A program made the position numbers and the translations under genes. Below, in pieces: positions 36,676 to 43,314 of a stretch of DNA of 43,314 nt. Under the pieces are notes generated by a model that was not told the DNA's origin, made no database searches, and saw only the letters and a program-made list of their open reading frames with translations. Position 1 is the stretch's first letter. The number at the start of each line of letters is the position of its first letter. Source of the stretch: Micavibrio sp. (lineage in GTDB: Bacteria; Pseudomonadota; Alphaproteobacteria; Micavibrionales; Micavibrionaceae); the NCBI GenBank assembly GCA_027075555.1, contig JALTAZ010000085.1:1-43314 (forward strand), written 5' to 3'.

Positions 36676-37611
36676 ATGCCAACAGATAATTTCGTTCAAA
36701 CTTTTCAGTTAGAAAGTTCTTCAATAAGGGGGCGTATAGTTCGCCTTGGTTGTGTTTTAGATGATATTTTAAATGCTCATAACTACCCATTGCCAATATC
36801 CCACTTAGTCGCAGAAAATATTACTTTATCAATAGCATTATCTTCTATGCTAAAATATGAGGGTATATTTACGCTTCAGGCTCAGGGCGATGGTCCTTTG
36901 CGTATGCTAGTTTCCGATATAACAAGTGAAGGAGTGGTTCGTGGCTGTGCCTCTTTTGATATGGATCGTTTTCAAAACTCAAGAGAACAAATATCGGCAC
37001 TAAGAACAAAGGAAAGCTCTCAAAATCACCTAGCTCAATATTTGGGAAAAGGGTATATAGCTTTTACTGTAGATCAAGGAAAAAATTGTGAACCATATCA
37101 AGGAATTGTTGAGATTAAAGGTTCATCTATGGTCGATTGTGTTCAGCATTACTTCTCTCAATCAGAGCAGATAGGCACGGGGATAAAGATGGCTGTTGGT
37201 AAAAGAGATGGAAAATGGCGCGCAGGAGCCATTATGCTTCAAAATATGCCAGAAGATAAAATAAACCCAAATGCAGTCATTGGAAATTTAGGAGAAGATG
37301 ATTGGAGAAGGTCTATGATATTGCTTAATAGCTGCACCGAAGATGAAATGCTCTCTATTTATATAGATTCTAATGAATTATTGCTGCGCCTGTTCCATGA
37401 AGAAGGGGTTAGGGTTTATGAACGCAAAACCGTATCAAAAGGATGCAGATGTGACAAGCAACGAGTAGAAAATATTTTACTTACAATGAGCACTGAAGAT
37501 ATTAAACATATTAGCGTTGATGAAAAGATAAATATGACATGTGAGTTTTGCAGTAATAACTACACCTTTGATAAACAGGATATTCTTAAAAAATTAGATT
37601 TTGCTAAATAG
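36676..37611 (+). CDS. hslO: Redox-regulated chaperone Hsp33 (HslO)
   Basis: This holdase is switched on by oxidation and unfolding. The 311 residues have the N-terminal domain (IRGRIVRLGCVLDDIL, QAQGDGPLRMLV) and the zinc switch: C257-x-C259 in SKGCRCDKQRVENIL and C289-x2-C292 in TCEFCSNNYTF, the four expected cysteines. A GGGGAAGG ribosome site precedes the ATG. A small lipoprotein gene follows 36 bases later. Confidence 0.97.
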   Translation: MPTDNFVQTFQLESSSIRGRIVRLGCVLDDILNAHNYPLPISHLVAENITLSIALSSMLKYEGIFTLQAQGDGPLRMLVSDITSEGVVRGCASFDMDRFQNSREQISALRTKESSQNHLAQYLGKGYIAFTVDQGKNCEPYQGIVEIKGSSMVDCVQHYFSQSEQIGTGIKMAVGKRDGKWRAGAIMLQNMPEDKINPNAVIGNLGEDDWRRSMILLNSCTEDEMLSIYIDSNELLLRLFHEEGVRVYERKTVSKGCRCDKQRVENILLTMSTEDIKHISVDEKINMTCEFCSNNYTFDKQDILKKLDFAK

Positions 37612-37647
37612 ATAGTATGTACGCACTGAAATTTATGAGGTTAATTT

Positions 37648-38223
37648 ATGAAACATAAAATTATAGTTTTTAAAGCCTTTCTTCTATCATTTTTATCTGC
37701 ATGTACATTTAGTAATAATGATGGAAGTGTTCTAGCTCAAATGACGTTTAATAATGTAAAAGCATTTCCTGTTTATGTTGCTTCTTACGAGCCAGTAAAT
37801 ATAAATAAAGGGAAAACACATTTATTACCAGAAGGCTTGGTTACTGACCCCGCACCATTGATATATGACTATTTAAATAATCGTTTTAAGGCATCAGGAA
37901 ATCAGGGTAAGCTTAGAATTGAGATAAGGGATGTTATAATACGCCATGAAATATTAAAATCTGATAAAAGCCTTCAGGCTGTTATAGGTTTTGGGAAAAA
38001 AGATCATTATAATATAAAAGCATATATAGATATTACAGTTTTTGGGAGTGGTGATACTGATAACTTTTCACAAAGTATGATCGTAAGCCGTAATATTTAT
38101 GTATCTGAATATCTATCTTTAGTAGATCGTGAGAAGTTACAAATGCAGGCTATTGACAATATGATTGATGATCTTGATATTGCACTACGAAAGATTTTAA
38201 AAGATAAATTTAAAATCTTGTGA
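37648..38223 (+). CDS. Putative lipoprotein, unknown function
   Basis: The 191-residue protein starts with a signal peptide ending in a lipobox (LSAC, C19), so it is a likely substrate of Lgt. The mature region shows DPAPLIYDYLNNRFKASG and beta-rich segments (RIEIRDVIIRHEIL, YNIKAYIDITVFG). The pattern is reminiscent of small alphaproteobacterial outer-membrane or lipid-transport lipoproteins, but I cannot name the family. It follows hslO and converges on trkH with 4 bases between stops. Confidence 0.8.
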   Translation: MKHKIIVFKAFLLSFLSACTFSNNDGSVLAQMTFNNVKAFPVYVASYEPVNINKGKTHLLPEGLVTDPAPLIYDYLNNRFKASGNQGKLRIEIRDVIIRHEILKSDKSLQAVIGFGKKDHYNIKAYIDITVFGSGDTDNFSQSMIVSRNIYVSEYLSLVDREKLQMQAIDNMIDDLDIALRKILKDKFKIL

Positions 38224-38227
38224 TGGT

Positions 38228-39670
38228 CTAACCTTTCCAGAATTTAGGAGATAACATTACAAGAATAGTAAATATCTCAAGACGCCCTATAAACATTCCT
38301 AAGGACAATATCCATTTTGCGCTATCAGGCAAAGGCTTGAATGTTCCTGTAGGTCCTATTATGTCCCCCAATCCTGGACCAACATTTGATATTGATGTAG
38401 CCGCTCCAGACATTGCTGTGATAAAATCCAGTCCAACAAATGACAAAGACATTGCAAGAAATGAAAAACCTAACGCATATATAAAGAAAAACCCCATAAC
38501 AGACGAAGGAACATCTTTTGGTATTGGTTTTCCATTATAATGAGGAATGAAAACTCCATTTGGGTGTAGTAGGCTACTTATTTGAGCCTTTGTTACACTA
38601 TATAGAACCTGAAAGCGGAATATCTTTATTCCACAAGATGTAGAGCCAGCGCAGGCACCTACTACCATAAGAAAGAAAAATATACTTACAGAAAAACCGC
38701 CCCAAGCATTAAAATCCCCATTGCCAAACCCCGTTCCGGTCATAACTGATACAATATTAAATAAAGATCGCCTTATTGATTCATCAATGCTCATATTCTC
38801 TTTGGTTGATAGATATATGCTCATAAATATAGTTGTAAATATTATAATAGAGATAAACCATCTTACTTGGGAATCATTTATTAGTGATTTCCAGCTTCCC
38901 TTAATGGTTTTTAAATAAAGAACAAAGGGCATACCTCCTATTATCATAAATATAATACACACAATTTCTGGACCTAAATCAGTATAATGGCTAAATGATG
39001 TATCAAATGTTGAAAAACCACCTGTGGATATTGTTGTTAATGCATGGGCTATTGCATCAAAAATTTCTAATCCAGTCATCATATAAAGAATGGCACATAA
39101 TCCTGTAAGAAAAATATAGATTATAGCAATAGAGCTAGCAAGGCTAGCTGTGCGAGGTAGAACCTTCTCATTTTCTGATAATTCTGTTTTAAATATTTGC
39201 ATTCCACCAACTTTGAGAAATGGTAAAATGGACATAGCCATAATGATAATACCTATACCGCCTAGCCATTGTAATATTGCTCTCCATAATAATATTCCTT
39301 TTGGCGCATAATCTAAGCCTGTAATGACGGTTGATCCTGTTGTTGTTATGCCTGACATAGATTCAAAAAATGAATCCGTAAACGACATTTCAAGAGATGA
39401 AAACCAAAAGGGTAGTGAACCGAATAATGCAAGAGATATCCATACTGAATTTGTAAGTAAGAAAGCTTGGCGTGTATTTATATTAAATTTATGCCCCATA
39501 TTACCTAGAATTAAAGCACCACCAAAAAATGCGGTTATAATTAAACATGAAAAGAAAACCATCCAATCGTCATAACCAAAATATAGATCTGCAAGCATGG
39601 GGAAGACCATGCTTAGTGCTAGAATGGAAAGCAAGAGCCCATTAATATACAATATAGGGCGTAGATCCAA
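38228..39670 (-). CDS. trkH: TrkH/KtrB family potassium uptake protein
   Basis: This membrane subunit conducts potassium uptake. The 480 residues include four pore-loop motifs with the selectivity-filter glycines: SGITTTGSTV, TTISTGGFST, SVMTGTGFGNG and SISNVGPGLGD, plus multiple transmembrane helices. The start is TTG, with AAAGG about 9 bases upstream and no closer ATG. No trkA/ktrA regulatory gene is nearby, so a distant partner is expected. Confidence 0.94.
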   Translation of the reverse strand: MDLRPILYINGLLLSILALSMVFPMLADLYFGYDDWMVFFSCLIITAFFGGALILGNMGHKFNINTRQAFLLTNSVWISLALFGSLPFWFSSLEMSFTDSFFESMSGITTTGSTVITGLDYAPKGILLWRAILQWLGGIGIIIMAMSILPFLKVGGMQIFKTELSENEKVLPRTASLASSIAIIYIFLTGLCAILYMMTGLEIFDAIAHALTTISTGGFSTFDTSFSHYTDLGPEIVCIIFMIIGGMPFVLYLKTIKGSWKSLINDSQVRWFISIIIFTTIFMSIYLSTKENMSIDESIRRSLFNIVSVMTGTGFGNGDFNAWGGFSVSIFFFLMVVGACAGSTSCGIKIFRFQVLYSVTKAQISSLLHPNGVFIPHYNGKPIPKDVPSSVMGFFFIYALGFSFLAMSLSFVGLDFITAMSGAATSISNVGPGLGDIIGPTGTFKPLPDSAKWILSLGMFIGRLEIFTILVMLSPKFWKG

Positions 39671-39765
39671 TTTGTTTACCTTTCTATATTACATATTAGA
39701 TATATTTATATTTATTCAGTAATTATCGTTTTTTTAAGTTTATTTGATAATAAAGCGTTATTTAT

Positions 39766-39795
39766 AAAAAAAGAAGCGCATTTTGAAGCGCTTCT
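39766..39795 (-). terminator. Rho-independent terminator of the OmpA-like gene
   Basis: An 8-bp stem AGAAGCGC/GCGCTTCT (39772-39795) with an 8-base loop is followed on the minus strand by a run of T. It lies about 35 bases beyond the stop codon. Confidence 0.85.
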
Positions 39796-39831
39796 AAAGT
39801 TAATTTAGATATCCATAATTTTATGTCATTG

Positions 39832-40704
39832 TTATTTGAATGAGATATTAACACGCCTGTTGGCTGGTTCACGAATGCCATCAGGTGTTTCAACCAATAG
39901 CTCTTCTTCTCCGCTACTTTCTACAGATATAATATCCTCACTTACACCTCTTTTAACTAGAGCATCACGAACTGCATTAGCTCGCTTAAACCCTAGACGC
40001 TCGTTATAATCCTTGCTACCTGAAGTATCGGCATGACCATCAACAATTATTTGTGATGGAGGATTTTTTATAACTTCTTCTGCAACAGCATCTAAAACAT
40101 TTTGAGCTCCCGAGCTAAGATCGTATGAGTCCCAGTTGAAAAATACTAGGTACATAGCCTCTTCAGGAATCATTGGAGGTGGCTCTTGAGTATTTGTCTC
40201 AGGCGCTTGTTGAACCAGACCTTCAAGCTCTGCTATGGCATCCATAAACTCTTTCTTGCATGAAAGATCTTCCGTTGACTTCCAGTTTTCTTCTTGCTGC
40301 TCAATCCAGCAATCATATTTAGCCTGAGCAAGAGCTGCTGTAGCAGGGGCTACTTCACGACCACCAAGATCAAATGCTACAATTAAGCGTCCGCGCGCAG
40401 CGGCTAGTTCTCTTACATGGTTTTCACTCAAATTCCAATCCGTAACCGGTTCAGGCATAACAGCCTCTCCAGAAGCGGCAGCCAACCCTTTGCGCGCAAA
40501 GTGAAGGGCATCAGGATAATCAAACATTTCTTCTAGTTGGTTATTTGCATAATCTTTATATTCTTTTGCTAATGACTGTGTGAATGGACTGCCGACAGCC
40601 TTAGCCTCATTCAGCGCATCAACTTCGCTGTATGTATCAAACATTGTACAACCACCTAGGGTTAGGACACTGGCTGCCAAAACAAGGGTACGCACAGATT
40701 TCAT
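39832..40704 (-). CDS. OmpA-family lipoprotein
   Basis: The 290-residue protein has a signal peptide with lipobox (LGGC, C19), an alphaproteobacterial N-terminal domain (FDYPDALHFARKGLAAASGE, about residues 60-80) and a C-terminal OmpA peptidoglycan-binding domain (about 177-290) with VDGHADTSGSKDYNERLGFKRA and the terminal PANRRVNISF. It likely tethers the outer membrane to the cell wall. A strong AAGGAG ribosome site and terminator suggest its own, well-expressed unit; the gene is somewhat G+C richer than its neighbours. Confidence 0.93.
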   Translation of the reverse strand: MKSVRTLVLAASVLTLGGCTMFDTYSEVDALNEAKAVGSPFTQSLAKEYKDYANNQLEEMFDYPDALHFARKGLAAASGEAVMPEPVTDWNLSENHVRELAAARGRLIVAFDLGGREVAPATAALAQAKYDCWIEQQEENWKSTEDLSCKKEFMDAIAELEGLVQQAPETNTQEPPPMIPEEAMYLVFFNWDSYDLSSGAQNVLDAVAEEVIKNPPSQIIVDGHADTSGSKDYNERLGFKRANAVRDALVKRGVSEDIISVESSGEEELLVETPDGIREPANRRVNISFK

Positions 40705-40966
40705 AATTTTCGCTCCTTAAAAGTAACTCATAGTATAATATTATTATTATAATTTTTTTAGTAATGATACTCTAAACCAATATTTTGATTCCTTATCAAT
40801 ACATTACATATGTATCCTCAACAGAGATAAATGTAAAGAATTGTTTGTTTTTTTATGTTTTCACTTAATCGTAAGTCAAATTTAAGCAAAATATTTTTGC
40901 ATTGCACAAAATATAGTAATTGTGTATCTTATGTTATGTTTAATGGCTATTGTTGGGTTACTTCTT
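40705..40966. other. AT-rich gap upstream of the DJ-1-like gene and the OmpA-like gene
   Basis: This 262-base gap between divergent genes is very AT-rich and must hold the promoters of both. I see no hairpin, repeat or short gene in it apart from weak in-frame upstream starts (GTG 40922, ATG 40931 and 40943) of the DJ-1-like gene. Confidence 0.6.
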
Positions 40967-41590
40967 ATGTATTCATTGGAAACTGTTATAAAAAAGGCGG
41001 CGTTTTTAGTTGAGAGCGGTTTTTGTGAGCGTGAATTGACGCAGGCGCAAGAAGCTCTTAGAGAAATAGGCTTTGATTGTAGGGTCATATCGTCTGAAAA
41101 TGAAGTTGTGCGTGGCTGGAATGAAGAAAAATGTGAAGGTGATAATTATTGGGGCAAAAGCTATGCTGTTGATTCATCAATTAAAAGGGTATTAGCGGCT
41201 AATTATGATGTTTTAGTTATTCCCGGAGGTCATAGAAGTATTGATAAATTAAAGTTAGATAATGGGGTTAAGAGCTTTATTTCTGCTTTTTTAGGTACAG
41301 GGAAGCCTGTTATTGCCTATAATTATGCAATAGATCTTTTGATGCATACTGACCTAGTGGCAGGTTATTCAGTAGCAGCTAAAAATGAGATATGTGATAC
41401 GGTTAAGAATGTCGGTGGAAGGTGTGCTGCTCCTTCGTTTGTGGTGAGTAAAAATCTTATAACTTTATCACGCTATAGAGATGTTAATGATAAAATTCAA
41501 AATGCAGTTAAATCCATTATTGATGGTAAGCCTTATATAGAAAAGATTGTCTCATCTGATAATATGCCTTATTCGCATAAGGTGGCTTGA
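40967..41590 (+). CDS. DJ-1/PfpI-like family protein lacking the nucleophile cysteine
   Basis: The N-terminus (KKAAFLVESGFCERELTQAQEALREIGFDC) and VLVIPGGHRSIDKLK mark a DJ-1/PfpI fold of about 207 residues. The usual elbow motif A-x-C-H is replaced by VIAYNY (residues 115-120), so the nucleophile cysteine and its adjacent His are missing. Other cysteines occur (C19, C151, C160 by approximate count) but not at the elbow. It is therefore unlikely to be a standard glyoxalase or protease. The ATG at 40967 was chosen to match the usual domain start; no ribosome site clearly supports any of the upstream in-frame starts, which would add a hydrophobic stretch. Confidence 0.78.
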   Translation: MYSLETVIKKAAFLVESGFCERELTQAQEALREIGFDCRVISSENEVVRGWNEEKCEGDNYWGKSYAVDSSIKRVLAANYDVLVIPGGHRSIDKLKLDNGVKSFISAFLGTGKPVIAYNYAIDLLMHTDLVAGYSVAAKNEICDTVKNVGGRCAAPSFVVSKNLITLSRYRDVNDKIQNAVKSIIDGKPYIEKIVSSDNMPYSHKVA

Positions 41591-41664
41591 TTTTTAATAT
41601 CTTTCAATATTATTGTTTATTATTGTTTTTGCTTCTTTTAATTATTTTTTATTGGAATTGATTT

Positions 41665-42763
41665 ATGCGCGCGGAGATTGAAAATTTAACAATAGATATA
41701 CGTGATACAATATCTTTACTTCGGAGGCATCTTTGACTGGGATAAAGCAAAGTTGCGTCTAGAAGAGCTTGATGCATTAAGTGAAAATCCTGATTTGTGG
41801 TCTGATGCATCTAAGGCTCAGTTGCTTATGAAAGAGCGCACTCAATTAGAGCAAAGCATAAATTCTATAAATGAGTTAGAAACATTATTAGATGATAATA
41901 TAGAACTTATTTCTATGGGAGAGGAAGAAGGCGATAGTGAGATTGTAACTGATTGCGAAAAAGTTATAGAAGATTTAAGTATAAAAGCATCTAAATTGCG
42001 TTTGAAGAGCCTGTTATCGGGAGAAGCTGATGCAAATGATGTTTATCTTCAGGTTAATGCAGGGGCAGGGGGAACAGAAGCTCAAGACTGGGCAGAAATG
42101 ATTTTACGTATGTATATAAGATGGGCGGAGAATCAGGGTTTTAAATGTTCAATATTAGATCGTAGCAATGGTGAAGAAGCAGGAATAAAGTCAGCAATAG
42201 TAAAAATAGAAGGGTATCAGGCCTATGGATGGTTAAAGACTGAAACAGGTGTTCATCGTTTGGTTCGTATCTCTCCTTTTGATTCCAATGCTAAGCGACA
42301 TACAAGTTTTGCTTCTGTTTTTGTTTCACCAGTAATTGATGATTCAATAAATATTGATATTGATGAAAAAGATTTACGAATTGATACTTATAGATCAAGT
42401 GGTGCAGGTGGGCAGCATGTAAATAAAATAGATAGTGCTGTTAGGATAACTCATATTCCCACAGGGGTGGTAGCATCTTGTCAAAATGGTCGCTCTCAAC
42501 ATCAAAACAAGGCTCAGGCCATGGAAATGTTAAAGGCTAGGCTTTATGAACGTGAGCTTGCAAAACGCGAAGAAGAACAGGCAAAAGAGCATAGCGAAAA
42601 AAGTGATATAGCATGGGGAAATCAGATACGTTCTTATGTTTTGCACCCTTATCAAATGGTTAAAGATTTGCGTACCAATGTTGAAACATCTCAAATTCAA
42701 GCTGTATTAGATGGTGACTTAGATCAATTTCTCGAAGCTTCATTGTCCGCAAGAATGTCATAA
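41665..42763 (+). CDS. prfB: Peptide chain release factor 2 with programmed +1 frameshift
   Basis: RF2 terminates at UGA and UAA. Reading from the ATG at 41665 gives 23 codons and then an in-frame TGA (41734-41736); a +1 shift at CTT TGA C continues to the stop at 42763, giving 365 residues. The shift site has the classical arrangement: a Shine-Dalgarno-like GGAGG (41723-41727), then CAT, then CTTTGAC. The rest has the anticodon-mimic SPF (RISPFDSN), GGQ in SSGAGGQHVNK and the family N-terminal FDWDKAKLRLEEL. This autoregulatory frameshift responds to RF2 level. Confidence 0.95.
41731..41737 (+). promoter_or_regulatory. prfB programmed frameshift site CTTTGAC
   Basis: The slippery CTT, the stop TGA and the following C are in the conserved order, with a GGAGG ribosome-pairing element 3 bases upstream of the CTT. 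It matches the E. coli prfB site in layout. Confidence 0.9.
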
Positions 42764-43058
42764 ATGCCTAAATGTTATAAATATCTAATGGTCATAGGAC
42801 GCTCTTCTAAGGGTGGTAAGGTAGCAAATCAGCCAAATTTTTTACATAAATTTTCTTTTTATACTTTATACATAAGTCTCTAAAAGTTTTGCTGACGCGG
42901 TTTTTTTCTGTATAGGGATATATTTGTGGATTGATAGTGAAAACTGGTGTGATAGCTTAATCTTAGACCATAAGGCGTGTTTTTTCTTGTGTTTAAAATG
43001 TTGCCATAATAGTATTGCTGGCATTCCTTAAATTTGTAATTAGGCTGGAGATATTACA
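42764..43058. other. Gene-free gap after prfB
   Basis: I see no gene in this 295-base gap. A possible promoter (TTGCTG at about 42890, TATAGG about 16 bases later) precedes the following gene. There is no convincing terminator for prfB. The segment near 42800-42835 is somewhat G+C-rich and tRNA-like in feel but does not fold as a tRNA. Confidence 0.5.
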
Positions 43059-43314
43059 TTGCATAAAATTACTGTTTTTGTATTGTTATTTATATGCATT
43101 TCAAATAATGCTTTGGCTGGGAATTATTATAATTTATATAAAAGCCCCATGCATCACAATGTTGGCTGGGAAACTAAGAATCTTAATACTCAGACTAGGA
43201 CAATAGCAATCTTAGGTAAGAAGATTGAAAAACTAGAAGATGAGAATGAACAACTTCGCAATAGTATAAATCGTTTAATTTCCGAAGGTAAAAAAAACTA
43301 TCAGATATCAGAAA
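43059..43314 (+). CDS. Start of a secreted coiled-coil protein, cut by the window end
   Basis: A TTG at 43059 has GGAG (43047-43050) eight bases upstream and opens a frame that runs past the end. It encodes a signal peptide (ITVFVLLFICISNNALA, cleavage after ALA), then a short aromatic/Asn-rich stretch and a clear coiled-coil segment (IGKKIEKLEDENEQLRNSINRLI-like heptads; only a part is given here). The protein is partial and lacks any recognised domain. Internal ATG at 43150 would remove the signal peptide, so TTG is favoured. It may be a periplasmic scaffold protein, which is inference. Confidence 0.65.
   Translation, partial: MHKITVFVLLFICISNNALAGNYYNLYKSPMHHNVGWETKNLNTQTRTIAILGKKIEKLEDENEQLRNSINRLISEGKKNYQISE

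Noticed and set aside
41702-41737. prfB read as a simple open frame from 41702 or as a frameshift pseudogene
   Set aside because: The CTTTGAC site with GGAGG upstream is the classical programmed frameshift, and the rest of the gene is intact.
42795-42840. Segment with tRNA-like appearance after prfB
   Set aside because: No acceptor stem, no T-loop consensus and no cloverleaf pairing can be formed.

Overview
The window is a compact, clearly AT-rich stretch of a bacterial chromosome, most likely from an alphaproteobacterium. Three things point there: a MucR/Ros regulator, a TSUP permease paired with an Alph_Pro_TM (TIGR02186) protein, and gene orders familiar from that class (ubiE..coaBC-dut, murJ-trpS, usp-nfu-tsaB, proC/ybjN next to lgt, prs-rplY-pth-ychF, sensor kinase-OmpR next to ilvE). 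Amino-acid biosynthesis genes (cysK, proC, ilvE) argue against a strongly reduced Rickettsia-like genome. The precise order cannot be fixed from the sequence alone. I see no phage, insertion sequence, CRISPR array, rRNA or convincing tRNA.

Layout. 1-7,200: a small lipoprotein whose 3' end carries a palindromic element, a 7Fe-type ferredoxin (fdxA), cysteine synthase, a flavin ferredoxin-NADP reductase, an HPt-REC phosphorelay protein facing a single-domain response regulator, and mutS. 7,200-12,500 (minus strand): dut and coaBC overlap, then a strong terminator, then an 852-residue Ala-rich envelope-anchored protein of unknown function lying between coaBC and ubiE, where many alphaproteobacteria carry ubiB. 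12,500-20,000 (plus strand): murJ, trpS, a periplasmic PsbP-like protein, TSUP permease plus Alph_Pro_TM protein, UspA, an Nfu-type Fe-S carrier, tsaB, mucR. 20,000-31,000: proC and ybjN (minus), the lgt/methyltransferase/pgeF cluster, prs, rplY, pth and ychF (plus), an EnvZ/OmpR-like pair (minus) and ilvE (plus). 31,000-43,314: a 681-residue repeat protein of unknown function, a large PAS histidine kinase, recX, hslO, a small lipoprotein, trkH, an OmpA-like lipoprotein, a DJ-1/PfpI-like protein lacking the usual cysteine, prfB with a programmed +1 frameshift, and the start of a secreted coiled-coil protein cut by the window end.

Most genes are housekeeping: nucleotide-pool and mismatch care (dut, mutS), coenzyme A, ubiquinone, lipid II flipping, lipoprotein maturation, tRNA charging and recycling, Fe-S and redox metabolism. 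Genes are tightly packed, with several tail-to-tail pairs only 2 to 17 bases apart, frequent TTG starts (trkH, the methyltransferase, the last partial gene) and few visible terminators.

The least explained parts are the 852-residue Ala-rich protein, the 681-residue protein with a duplicated N-terminal module and a Cys-x-Val-Glu tail, the HPt-REC/CheY-like pair without a local kinase, and a folded leader between ybjN and lgt with mutually exclusive pairings. Nothing here amounts to a demonstrated new system; these are the best candidates for one.
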